Positions 39,804 through 52,300 of a DNA stretch of 64,000 nt are shown here, piece after piece. The DNA is from Aquila chrysaetos chrysaetos. Its lineage: Eukaryota > Chordata > Aves > Accipitriformes > Accipitridae. The DNA lies in assembly GCF_900496995.4 (NCBI RefSeq), contig NC_044029.1:1240001-1304000 (forward strand). The letters are read 5' to 3'. The position numbers were made by a program, and so were the translations under genes. The notes under the pieces were generated by a model. That model made no database searches. It saw only the letters and a list, made by a program, of their open reading frames with translations, and was not told the origin of the DNA. Positions within the stretch are counted from its first letter, which is position 1, and each line of letters starts with the position of its first letter.

Positions 39804-42423
39804 CAGCAAATTAATTGAAGCCCTCAAGGAAACGCACCCGCTACAGTCTATCTGCTGGCGTTCCCGGTGCTTGCTCCCCAGAACAGCTCACTTCGCGCAC
39901 CCATCAGGTCTCCTTCCCGCTGAGGAAGGACGCGCGACGGTGATGGTGACCGCATCCAGCCTGGCTGCGGAGCAGCCCCGCGTACCTGCGCTGCATCGGT
40001 GGGGCTTCTCGGAAAGGAGAGGCAGGACGGCTGGAACCCGCAGCCAGCACGGCCGGTACACGCGCCGCTGAACGCAGGAGAAGCTCCTTGGGTGGCATCC
40101 CAAATGGGAGCCAGAGCGGGGAGAGATCAGCTGATGGGCAGCCAGGCAGAGGGCAGGGAATGGGGAACAGGAGACAAAGGCAGGAGAGGTGAGCAGAGCT
40201 GTGCCAGGTCCCCCTTAGTCAGCTGCCTGCCTCACGGAGCCAGCCGCATGGTCCTAGCCACCTTCCCACTCTTCAGAGAACAGCTGACAAACGGAGCAGT
40301 GCCCTGGTGCCGTGATGGGTGTCGTCAACGGCCAAGCCATCTTGCCGTTTGGCAGCGAGGAGATTTGGTCAAGCTACACAGATCATTCAGTTCACTTCAG
40401 CTTATCCTTACATTAGCTCCTTCTCAGAGGCTGTCCCTGCTGAAAATTCCCCTTTTGCCTGCTTATTTGCAATTTCCCCAGCAAGCCCTTTAACCCTCTC
40501 TGCAGCTGTGGCCTTAACATTTGCCCCTGCTCCCAAAAGTTAAATTGGGAGCTACCAGGATAGTTTTCTCATTCATTAAAACAGAAAGGAAATTAAAAAA
40601 AAAAAAAAAGTATACGCAACAGTTCAGGGTGAATCAGCAAGTGTCATCAGGCAGCGATGTGTAATACGCAGACCTCCCGGTGCAATCCCAGCACGGGTGA
40701 GACCCATGGAAAAAATTCAAGGAGGGGTATATTGGCGTGGTACAGAGGGACAGAGAAGGACGGAGCAGCACAGGAACAAGACGACTCAGTCGGGCACGGT
40801 AATGGACAACGGCTCTGATGCAAGACTACTTTGCAATGGCATTTTGTGGTGAGTCAGGAACTAGCGCAGAGCGGGCAGCTGGGAAATAAAAGGCAATCCC
40901 AACTCACATGAACGGGAAAGGAAGCATGTCCCAGCAGCTGAATAACCTTGGCTGAGTTCACGTTCAGCCCTAGGAGTGCTAAGGACTTACGCACCTTGGG
41001 AAAGGCCCTTGAGCTTGTCCTCATGAGGAAGGAAACCAGAAGCTCCCTCATGAAATCAACGATTGCTCAGGCCCCACTGCTCTGCAGCCCCGGCACGGTC
41101 ACCTTACAAAGCCTCGCGATCCCCTCAGTGCCACCCCGCGCTCGGCGCAGGAAGAGGACGTGATGAGCCCTGGCAGCCACCGCCAGGTCTTGCCTTCCAC
41201 TTGGGCTCCAGCTGCGGATCTGAGTCATTTCCACTCTCCCAAAATCTCTCGTGATACTAGGTTGCATCTGCCACAGCTACAACCACAGAGCAGAGCTGCC
41301 TGCCTGCCCCCATCCTCCACGGGGTTTTTGTGGTTTATCACAGGAGAGGGAGAGACCCAGGCGATGGAGAGAGACATCTCTGGCCACATGTGGAGAAAAG
41401 GCAGAGAGTCAGGGCTGGACCAGCAGGTTGTTTCCCATCCCTCAGACCTTCCCTTTGCATCACGCATGCCGCAGAGGCTTTCCCTGCCAGCCTGTGGGGG
41501 TGGCTCGCTTGAGGGAGGATGCTTTTAGGCTCTGAAAACCTCCCACAGAGGTGGACAGGCAGCCTGCAGTGCCAACAGCAAGAGCCTGAGGGGAACGGGA
41601 CCAGCCAGGCTGCCTGGGCTGAACACCCCCCGGCTCACACGTGTCTCAGGACCGCACCGATCAGACCCTGTCCTGGCATTTCTCCCCAGGTTGTGGACCT
41701 GACCCTGCCTTCCCGTCAAATTCCCAGGCAGCAGGTGACCAAGAGGAAAGCTCCCATCTCAGCCGCCCCTGCCTCTGCTCGCTCCAGCTCTGCGACTGGT
41801 CCCTTCTGCAACCTTAGACGTGCTACTGGGCTCGGGCACCAGCACTTCCCCGGAGCGAGCATGTTGGTGCCCAACTCTCGGGGTCCCTGGGCTCCTGTGT
41901 CACTGCCCAGGCCAGGGGCTGGGCTAAGACGGAGACCCCCTACGGCCTTCAGGCTTCGAGCCTCATTAAAAATGAGAAAATTAACCTATAAATGCTCTAT
42001 ACAAGGAGAAATCTGGGTGATACCCCGCCACGTTTTTCCTGTTTCCTGCAGCCCCAACCCGCCGCTGTGCATCACCTGCACCCCTGCGGCCTGGCAGCAC
42101 CCACAAAGCAGCAGAGAGAGGGGCAGGGGCAGCGCTCGGGACCCCCTGCCAGAGAGAGACCTGGCTGCGGGAGGCGGAGGAGGAATCGTGCCCCGCTCAG
42201 GGGTGCGAGCGGCTCTGCCTGTGCCGGGGGTGGGTGGCTGCCCTCGCACCTGCAGCAGGAGGGGAAGGGGGGGGCAGCAGTCAGGCTGGATGGTGGGCAC
42301 CTCCTCGACCCCCCCCCCCCCCCATGCCACCACAGGGCACAAATTGGGGTGTCACAGGAGCAGCGTTTTATTTGCCCTCGCTCTGTGCATCACTCCTCCA
42401 AAGCACACACACACGCACGCACC

Positions 42424-42444
42424 ACCCCCCCCCCCCCCCCCCCC
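42424..42444. repeat. Poly(C) tract preceded by a short CA/CG-rich run
   Basis: A run of roughly 20 C follows ACACACACACGCACGCACCA. It is part of the set of C runs in the ARHGDIB upstream island. Confidence 0.8.
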
Positions 42445-42897
42445 GCCTCCCCGATCGAGGGCTTATCTCCAGGAAGCGGGTTTGGCAGGGAGGAAGCGAT
42501 TTTCCTCCGGGGTGGGAGTAACCCCCCCCCCCCCACCAGCACCCCTGGCCCCGACCTCCCCATCCCACCCCCCTGGGGTGCGAAGGCAAAAAGCGACCCT
42601 TACCGCCCAGACACCCCGGGGGACCGCCGGGTCTCCCCCCCCCCGGCCCCGGGGCCGCCCCCTCCCCTCCCTCCCTCCCTCCCCCCCCCCATCCCAGCGC
42701 GGAGCCCGACTCCCCCCGGGCTGCGGGCAGGGCCCTGCCCGTCTCTCCGGGCAAGGCTGGACAACGGGAACAAAGGCGCAAAGTTGCGCGGCGTCAGGGG
42801 AGAAGGAGCCGGGGGGGGGGGGGGGGGGGAGAGCCCGTTCCTCTGGCCCCCCCTCCATCCCCGGCAGGCTCCCCCCGCATCCTCCCCTCGTACTCAC

Positions 42898-42960
42898 CGG
42901 CTGAGCGGTCCGGGGTCCTCCGCGCTGAGCGCTCAGCTTTGAGCTTTGGCAGTTGGAGCA
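42898..42960 (-). other. ARHGDIB: Candidate ARHGDIB non-coding leader exon, distal (CpG island)
   Basis: A consensus donor CAGCCG|GTGAGTACG ends an exon at 42898 on the minus strand inside a CpG island. The sequence before it (AGCTCAAAGCTGAGCGCTCAG) has no ATG. Its upstream edge is not defined; a 51-bp poly(T) stretch (sense strand) lies just beyond. It could be the main first exon, an alternative to the proximal leader, or unused. Confidence 0.45.
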
Positions 42961-42984
42961 GGAAGGAAGTTGGTGAAGAGAGAG

Positions 42985-42988
<4 letters not shown>

Positions 42989-43039
<51 letters not shown>
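42989..43039. repeat. Poly(A) tract, 51 bp
   Basis: An uninterrupted run of 51 A on the plus strand (T on the ARHGDIB sense strand) inside the CpG island, just upstream of the distal leader exon. No retroposed gene or target duplication precedes it, so it is a simple homopolymer rather than a retroposon tail as far as can be seen. Confidence 0.9.
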
Positions 43040-43041
<2 letters not shown>

Positions 43042-43340
43042 ACCACACACTCACAGGCAAAAAAAAAAGAAAAAGCAAAGCAGCCGCCGCCCCCCCCAGC
43101 CCACTCGCAGAGGAAGCCCTGCGCGGTCCCGCATGCTGCAGCCCTCCGCCCGCTGCGCTGCCCCGCGTTGTTTGCGCGCCCGCCCGCCCGGCGCTGCGCT
43201 CTTTTTGCGCGGGGGGGTGCGCAGGGCTTTGTCTGCGGACGCTGAGCCCGGCTGGGGACGCGGGGGGGGCTTCTCCGTGCGGGACTGCGGGCTCTCGGGG
43301 CGTGCTGCTGTGCCCACCGGCGGGGGGGGGGGCTTTGTTT

Positions 43341-46300
43341 TTTCAGCCCTGGTCTTTATTTTGTTTATTTTGCCGGTGTAATTAGGGTCCGTTTCAAAAG
43401 CTGGCCCTGATTTATACCGATTAAAATAAGCGGAGAATCAGGTTGAGTGTATTTCTGCATACGTGGGGGGATATGAGGGTGGGCAAATGGGGGTTATTGC
43501 TGATGAACCTCATTTTTCCTGGTTAACACATGCTACCTGCTGTACTTAATCAGCTAATTGTTCCCAACTCCCAGCCATTTTCACGCAAGCAGTTTCAAAG
43601 ATCAGCTACCTCAGGAAGAACAAGCTCTCATTTCCCAGGGATGCTTAAATGATCGGAAAGATTTTACAGCACTTCCTTTCTGAAATATCAGCATATTTTC
43701 TCTTTCTTTTCCACTCACGGAGTGCCCACTTAGTTCTTCAGTCACATAAATCCTTCACACTCACAGTCCTCGGTGCACAATTTAAGAACAAATTAGATCA
43801 TTGGTTTGCAACCAGCAAATCTGGATCTGCAATGACTGATAGACTGCTCTTAATGCACTTGCAGAAGCAAAATAAGCAAAGCAAATCTATTGTCAATGGG
43901 CTTAAATTCACTGCCCCACATCCACATCTCCATTAGGAAACATTTCTTGTACACAAATTTTTAAAGGTTGCCAACAACTGCGTAAGAGAGCTCTCCTTCA
44001 GGGATGGACAGATCTCAGACGAGGGGGACTGATTTTCCCAGCCTACCATAGCTTTCATTTAGGATGCGGGTGGCACTTTAATTCTGACCTCATGCATTTC
44101 AAGGGACAAACAGAACATATGTCTGGCTGGCAGTGGATTTCCATTTAGCAGGGGCTGTAGCCTCAGAAACATTTTAAGCCTCCATGAAATAGCTTCACCA
44201 CCAAAAGAAATTATTTTATTCTCTGCTGCTCTTTTTCATTCCTACGCTAACACTCCCCATGGGCCAGCACAAGAGAACTGAGCTGAATACAGCACTGAGC
44301 TGAGCTTAAAACGTACCTGACAAATATATGTAAGCAAAGCCATAAGTATATACCACTGAGTTTTAAACCCAGATACGTTTCCCAGTCCTTGTTCATGATG
44401 GCCAAATGTGGCTCAACCCTTGTGCCAGCACAAGGGAAGGAGCTGTGTGGGATAGGGATGGGGAAAGGACAGAGAAAATTCTTTCAGTGACAGTGCCATG
44501 TTATGGTGGCTCAAATTTTTCATGTGAACAGTCCTGGCCTGGGAAAGGTGTGAAGAGTTGGATGTGTTAATTATGGGGAGCTTTGAGGAAATGGTCTTGT
44601 TAAGCAGCCTCTGCGTCTTGTACATCAACTCCTTGTCTTGGTTCCTGTGCTGTCTGGACTAACTCTCTGATTTCAGTAGACTCCCCAGTTTGTACTGGGA
44701 GACCAGAACACCCTTTTGGCTGGGAGGGTGTGTGGGTTGAGGTTACAGTTTGCTCATGGCTTGGCTTGAGATTTCCTTGGTTTTAGCAGCTGTGTACAGA
44801 CACACCAATGCAATCATAACTGTAGCGTTATTATGATCATTTTTGCTGGATGATAGTAGGGTTTAGCTTTCCCTTGTTTTTTTTAGTTGGAGATAAATAC
44901 CAGACTGCCTGTGTCTTTGTGTAGCTATTTGCACACTATTTCTAAATGTGTGTCAGCATATGTCAAGACCAGTATATCCAAAAATGTGCATAGAGGTATA
45001 GGGGTGTATAGCTGTGTGCCACCATAGGTATGTATGCTCAGCCTATATTGGCACGTCTGCCTAGCACGCAGGCAAAACAGATTTTACTCCTAGATTAGAA
45101 ATTAGCCAGTATATAATCATGGGCAAATCATGTCATTGCTCTGTGCTTCATCTTCCTGTTGGTAAGAGGGGTGAGAACGAGCTGCAGACGTTGGATACGC
45201 ACCATGCCGAGCAGATGGGAGCTTAGAAGCCAGGCATCATCCTTTGGGTCAGCATATCCAGCATCCTGCTGGGGAACCACGTCACTGATCTGCTGGAAGA
45301 AGGGCAGGTTTTGAACCGTGTTGGAGCAGAACAACACTGAAAGCAAATCCCTACCACCGGGTATTTAATCTCTGACAAACTGATGCCATGCAATGAAGAT
45401 GACCTCTTGGCAGACGTTGCCCAACCCCAGCCAATTCTTATGCCTGTGACAGAAGGAGGCAAGGACAACAGCTAGAGAGTACCTGCTTTATTGCAAAAGA
45501 AACCGTAGTATTTCAAATGTGTTCTTAGTTGGAAAATAATATTTTCTGCTTAAAATACTATGATTAGGTCTCATTTACTTTGACCTCACTGATCACAGTT
45601 GGTTGTACAATTAGTTGATCACATTAATATGTGTGATCAGTCGCTAGTGTCTGAACTTATTTCAAGTAAATAGCTAAAAGTTCATGCAAATTTTTAAGTG
45701 TATATCCTTCAACTACACAGCCTTTCCTCTCAACAGTCATATACCTTCTGCAGCACCTTGTTGGACCCAACAAATCTTGAGATTTCTTAAAAGTTGTAAG
45801 ATTAAAAAAAGGAGGCATGGCATTTTTTTTCTATTTGAGTTTGGATTGCTGCCATAAGCTGCCCAGCATTTCTGGATTTTAATTTTTTAGATTGGTGGTA
45901 CACTGCTGCTGCGTGCTGCTAAACATCTTCTCCATCTTCTGCAGAAGAGGTGGCTGCGTTTGAGGCAAGGAACTATTTTACAGCCTTTAGAAGTGACTAA
46001 TTCAGGAAACCCTCACCTGTTAGAATCCTTTACTTTCACCTACTCTTAATTTCCAAAACTGTCTAATTTGGAGCTGAAATTTCCCAGGCTGAAAGCTCTG
46101 AGGGGAAAAATAAAGCAAGATTTCAGTCCAGGCAGGGAACCCATTTTTGTAATTTTAAGAGGCCCGATAGTGTAATATTTTTTAGTACTGCTCTTGTAAA
46201 GTGGTTTGGTTTGGGGCTCCTCATTTGCATTTGCACTGAACTCAGTACATAGCATTACTAACTTAGATTTCTCTCTAATGAATAATGGTGCCGAATCCTG

Positions 46301-49300
46301 TCACTGTGATGACCTTTACCTGCCCCTCAAGCTTTTTGCAGTCTCCAGGAAGACCGCAGGGGTACGTCGGGAAGACAACCCCACGGTGCAGCAAACTCAC
46401 GTCAACAGCTGCTGCGAGGTAAGCGTCAGTTTTGGGCATGGGTGTCCCCAGATGGTGTCCCTCACTACGTGCGGAGACCCTTTCTCCTCCAGGGATGGGA
46501 GGAGGTAAGTCACGAGGTGATGAGCGTGGGGGAAGGTGACAGGTCAGGGAGCTCAGACACAAGGCCTTTCCTTGCCGTAGGAGGAGACGTTCACTGCATC
46601 ACGAGGTGCCACCCAACTCCTTGGTAAACCCAGCACTGCCTCCTCCGCCTCCCAGTTAAGCAGGATAAACAGGGAGATGCAGCCAGTGAAGCATGAATTC
46701 ATTCCGCATAAAAAAACAACACAGGATTTGGTTTAAAAGGCAATCCCAAGGTTGATCCTGCTGTGCCTAGCACACATGGAGCCCATCTTCTTCCTACTCG
46801 GTGCCACTCACCCCTCCTAAAGCTCTGCAAAGGAGTGGGGTGGGAAGGGAGGAAAGGGATGGGGGCTAGGCATGGTGCCGGGCAAGGGAGTCAATATTCA
46901 GCATGGAGAGCAAGGAGGAAGAAGGCACTTTGGGCTGCAGCCACAGAGGCCCTGGTAAGGGCTCAGCTGGGTTTCCCACCCCCCGATCCCATGGCAATCC
47001 CTTCAAACCACCCGGCCACAGGACTTGAGGGCTCTCAGCTGGGTGAGGAGCTGACCCCAGAAAACGTGACTGGGTGCGCTGTCTCTCCAGCTCCTCCAGA
47101 AGAGATCTCCCTGAGAGATGGAGAGAAGATTGGAGATGTAATGCTTGTCTAAGCAGCTTTCAGGCCGGTTAACGTGCTAATCCCATAACCCCCATCTCCA
47201 GCCTGAAGGTGCGCAAAGACTTCACATGTCACTTCTGGATGACTCGACTCCCCTGGAGGAGCAAGGGGAACAGCAAGAGGGAGAAAGGAAAAGGATTTGG
47301 TTGGGAACGAGAGAGTGGGGGCAAAGCAGAGCCAGTTTCCTCCAGAGGCTAGCCCGGGAAAGGCTGAGGATGGACAGAGCAGCCCAGTAAGGGAGAGGGA
47401 GAGCTAAGGGAGTGGAAGGGGGAGAGTGGGAGGACGGGGCTGGGTGAGGGCAAGAAGGTCCCTGCCCCCGGGGAGCAGGGGTGTCTTCTCTGCCCCCCCT
47501 GCACTCCAGAGCCCAGCATGGAGGAAAGCAGCTTCTGCTCTCCATCCCTCAGTGGATGTCGTGGTGGGAGCCGCTGTCTTGCAGGGAGCGGGGTGCTACA
47601 GAAGTCACCCACCGGAGCTGGATTTGAAAGAGGACTGGATTATTTTAGGACCTCTCAGAAAACAGGTGGTTATGTAAGGTCAAATCTCAGCAAGTGTAAT
47701 CAAATCTCAGCCCTAAGCTGATCACCAGGCAGGGTGTTAGGAGGTATTTATCCAAGCACTCCTCCTTGCGTTGTGACTTTCCTCCAAAACAGCCAGAGCC
47801 GAAGCTGGGACTAAATTAGGAAAGCTGTGGCATCCTCTCCTCCTCTGCTGGCCTTAGAAAATCTCTCTTGCCAGCTGCACCCTGCATTGCCTGCACTAAA
47901 CACTCCTCTCAACAGAGACCTTGATTTTATACTGGAATTCATGGCTCCATGTCAGGCTGTGTCCAGGCTCCCACTACCTCTTAGGTGCCTGATGTACCTT
48001 GGTGCTTTAGCCTTAGCAGTGCTCAGAGCATGCTGCTTGCAGCTACATAACCTCTCCCTGAAGCCTGGAGGCAGCAATTATCAGCGTCTCTGTGGCAACA
48101 TTTTTCCTTTATTGCACTGGTGCTGTTCCCATATTATTGCTCTCCCAGCCCTGCCTCTGCAAACCCCCACAGCGTTATTGTGGTGGATTCTCACTGAAAG
48201 CACTGGTGTGAGAACTGCCCCTCCTCCCTCTCCTTTATCTCTTGTTTTGTAGACTTTAGTATAGAAAAGAGAAAAACAAGTGTGGTGCTCAACAAAGCAG
48301 GTAACAGCTATTTAAATTCTCAGTAAGTATTATCCAATAATATCTATTCACAGAAGCTTAACAAGCAATGAATGTGCAACATTCGCACGCGAGGAGCATT
48401 CTCCACCCAGATCTAACAGAATCACAACCGGGAATAACCAATAGGGAGTTTAAGTGGGTCCTGATGAAAAGTGTATAATGCTAAGGCAAAGCACGGCAAG
48501 AAATCATCCTCCTCATCATTTTCACTGTCATCACCTGCTGCACTGGAGAGAGCCCTCTGAGGAGGATGCTCCTACGGGACCCCTTCATTGCCCTTCCCAG
48601 CTGGCCACTGGGGAAAGTTTCCCCTTTTTCTCTCTCTCTCCTTTTCCTTTATTTTCATTTTTCTCTAGAAATAACTTTCACCATTACAGTCGAAGTACGC
48701 CATCAGCTATGGACCCCACAAATAAATCTTTGTGTATATGAAACTGTCAGAACATCCTTTGTGCAACATGTGTTCGCCCAGCGTGCAATGATGGCTACTA
48801 AACAATTCACTTAGTACGTGATGTGTTTATGATGCTTGACTGGACCCCAGAAGTAGGCTGCAGTTTCACGTTCTTAGCACAGAAATATCCTTACAGCCTC
48901 CCAGTAAGAGGCTCTAATTCACTTTATAGAGGTGTGTACCTCCACTGGAAAGCAAGAGTGTAGAGACTTTAAATTAAAAGAAAGGTCAGGATCTGCCAGT
49001 GAAAGGCTATTAAAAAAAACCCATTAAAACATTAAACCCTATGCATTTGCAAGATCCTGAGGGGAGAACAGAAGGCTTAGTACCTGGCAATACACCTGAG
49101 CAATAGAAGGAGAAAATTAAAAAAAAAATTTGATTCACATTTTCATCCCCTTGCTTTTCCCCTTTCAGAGTTATTTCCACCAGGGATCTGCTATCACATG
49201 GCAGCTAGAGCATTTAGCATCCACGTGTCTGGGAGGTGAGCAGCCACCCAAGAGACAAGATAATGGAGCAGGAAGAGCTGCCTCCCCTGCCCATTAGTTG

Positions 49301-52300
49301 AATGTTCCCAAGGAGAGTGCGAGATGCTCCCCAGAAGCAATCATTTCTGTTTGAAAGCCTCAGCTGTTACATGAAAAAAATCATAATAATGGTGGCAAAG
49401 AGCTGAACTGAATGAGATTGCACAGCGGTGCTTTTATCTGGTAGGAGGAGGAAAGAAGAGTATGTCTGTAGCATGGTGTGAAAGCCATAGGAAGAGATGT
49501 GTCCCCTTAAGAAGAAGAAAGAAACATTTTACCAAAATGTTTTAGAAGAGCCTTTCTTTATTGGGCTGCTGGTTGCCAAGGAGAAAGAATTGATCGTTCA
49601 GAAAAAAGATGAGAAAAGGAGCTGTCAGGAAAGAAGACATCTGGAGCTGACTTGTGTACAGTTTCTTCTTCTTAGCCCAGTGACACTGAATCATTTGCTT
49701 CACTGTTCTAAACTGAATAAAGCTCTGGAATTATCTGATTTCCATTTAAATAAAAACACCCTCTTGCAGTCTCTTTTTTTGTCGTTGGTTTTGTTTGTTT
49801 TAAACAAGGCAGTATTACTTCTCTCTTTAGTTCAATGCATGATCATTTTAATGAGTGTTAGTGCATCATTTAATCACTGTTCACAGGTATATGGCATGTA
49901 ATTCATAGAGAAGGAATCAATTATGGAAAAAAAAAAATCTAAGACAGACCCTTGAGACAATACTGTGAAAACTGTGTTATTCACGTACATTTTTAAGAGC
50001 AACCGTATGCTCTGCTTTCTGGCAGTCGGCAGTCAGATAGGTAACAAGATTAACTACCTGGGTTTGATCAAAAAAAGGGAAAAATATCAGGTCATGATTC
50101 ACTATATTAATGTCAAGCATGTACTGTAAATGGCATTCAGGAGAAAAATAATCTTATAAAAGAAAAAAACCAGATATTTTAACTGTGGGCAGTATGAAAA
50201 CAGGAAAGAGAGGAAGCTTTTTAAAATGATCTAACAAACTCAATCCCATTGCAGCACTACCAACAGCCTGGATGCAGACATTAAGCAAAGTTAGTGCAGG
50301 GAGAGGACACTCACTAATGTTACTGCTTTCTCATGGGACAACTCTGCAGTGAGCAGGGGGATGCTCTTAAACAATGAATCACAAAGCAGTTATAAAGCAC
50401 TGAGCTTTTTGTGCTGCGTGGCTAAGCACATCAGCCCCCACAGCAGATGTCTGGATGTCTGGGTCTCATCTGCAGGTCTGTGAACTTTCTGTCCATCAGC
50501 TTCCATACCTACAAATAGGGATGATGAAAATTTAGCTCTGTGTTTTGAGATCTGTGGGTGAAAAGTGCTACCTAAAAAAAGAGAGGATTCATTCTGGTTT
50601 TCCTTTTATTTATGCCCATCGGGGAGAAGTTCATGTAAGTTAAGGGTATCATACCAGTGTAGCAGTCTTGTGAGTATTAGATGGTAAGGCTTGGTTATCT
50701 GTTCCAAGAAAGGCCAGACTCACTACTCAGAAGAAAACGTAACTCTCTGGTAACTAATGAAGTATATGACAGGCTATGCGGTTTTTATATCATCTGCTAT
50801 AAAAAACCCCAGTGTGTCCTAAAGCATTGGTGCCTGAAAGCCTGGGGCCTGTAAAGATGTTCTGACATGCACAAATTGAGCACCCTTGACTGAATGAGAA
50901 AAGCAGGGACTTCAGTTTTCCTGAAGAAGCCTTGGCAATGGCCATTTGGCTTGCGGACTTAGTCATGTCCCCAGCACCGCCTCATTTCTAACATAGACAG
51001 GGCCATTGCTGATAGTTCGGCTAAACCTTACAGCTTTATTTATGTTTCCTCAAAGGACCCTTTTCTCCAGACTGACCTTGGAAATCTCTCCCTAGAGCCC
51101 TGGCAGTGGAAAAACAGACCTCAGCCTCTTTAATCTCTGCCCCATTGGCAGAGCAGCCTCCAGGGCACGAGTGGAAATGAGAATCGAGACCAGGCTCTTT
51201 TGCAAGCTGAGCTCGGAGACGCTCAACATAACTGTTGTACCTGGCAGCAGGCACAGATTCCCAAAGTCAGCACACCCGGTTTATTGCAGGTTGTTATAGA
51301 TGCTTAATCCTGACTCCAGAGTAGTGGTGCATGATTTCCTGAAGGAAGAGCAATAAAACTCTCCAGGAGGATGCCTTCTTCTCTGCATCTTTGATGGACT
51401 AATTTGCATGTATTCAAACAGCTAAATATCTGTGCCAGGCAAAGCCCAACCCTCTATATCTGTTTCTCTTTTTTCACTAGCACAAATGACAGGCAGCTTA
51501 GGAACAGGATGGCCATTGGGGAAAGAGGGTTACAGCATGCAAATCTTCGCTTGCAGGCACCTTGGTACGCTGAGTTTCTCACCAAAATGCTGTTGACTTG
51601 ACAACCTCACTGACCTTCTACAAGACCAGTAGACAATCTCATTCCAAATCCAGGTCCTACTGCTGTCCTTCTCTCGCCAGGGATTCAGAGGCACTTGGTA
51701 GGCTACCTGTCTGCAGGAGGGAAACCGAGGTTTAACTGCAGATGCCTGGGAAACTCCCTGCTCGTTTCCAGTCAAGTATGTCTGTGTGGCAAGTGATAAA
51801 GCTCTATCAATAAGGCATAAAGTCTCCCAAGCACCTGGCACAAGCTTGTACAGATAGATTTCAAACGAGTTATTGTGGCCCATGTCAGCCACAGCCCTCA
51901 TCTGCTGCATCCCCGAGTCTGCGCCCCGGCTGGGATTTCCTCCCACAGTCCCATGAGCTCCGCCAGCCCCTGGAAAAGTCACTGTCTTGTAAACTTGTGT
52001 TTTCTTTGTCATTCAAGGGAGCTGCTATTTCTGGTATAACTACAGTTACCATGGCTACACCAGCTCATAAATAGGGTCAGAAACCTTGGAGATGTTTTTA
52101 AGTGATTCCTTGCAACAGGGAATAAACCGGCCAGAGGTAACGAAGCTCATGGGTTTTCCTTTGGGGCCACAGGGGCTGCACCCCTGCTACCACTTGGACC
52201 CCATGGCTTCTGGTGCAGCTCTGGTCTGGATCGGGTGGCGACTGACGTGGACCGAAAGGCCGGTGCTGGCTTTCCCGGGGCCAGGGGACAAAGACCCTGG

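Larger units (their letters stand above)
39253..42897 (-). other. ARHGDIB: ARHGDIB first intron (leader intron)
   Basis: If transcription starts in the distal CpG island, these 3.6 kb form the first intron. They include the proximal candidate leader, a GC-rich patch at 39280-39560 and, from about 41500, GC-rich DNA with C runs. Long open frames near 41500-42940 (Pro, Gly, Arg-rich on both strands) come from base composition and are not genes. Confidence 0.6.
42000..43340. promoter_or_regulatory. CpG island upstream of ARHGDIB
   Basis: High GC and many CpGs, with C/G homopolymers (42311-42324, about 42424-42444, 42522-42534, 42811-42830) and GCCCGCCCGCCCGG-type Sp1-like clusters near 43180. 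It surrounds the distal leader donor and is the likeliest constitutive promoter for ARHGDIB. The G-rich strand alternates, so structures could form on either strand. Confidence 0.5.

Noticed and set aside
41519-42942. Very long overlapping open frames (461 and 316 codons on the plus strand)
   Set aside because: They are Pro/Gly/Arg/Ser-rich frames produced by high GC and C runs in a CpG island, open in several frames on both strands at once, with no family resemblance. The region is the ARHGDIB upstream island.
42989-43039. Poly(A) run as a retroposon or processed-pseudogene tail
   Set aside because: The DNA before it is the CpG-island leader region, not a coding or transposon sequence, and no target duplication flanks it.
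51530-52012. 160-codon minus-strand frame in the ARHGDIB-PDE6H spacer
   Set aside because: Composition is unremarkable and no domain, signal or splice sites could be seen; it is probably chance.
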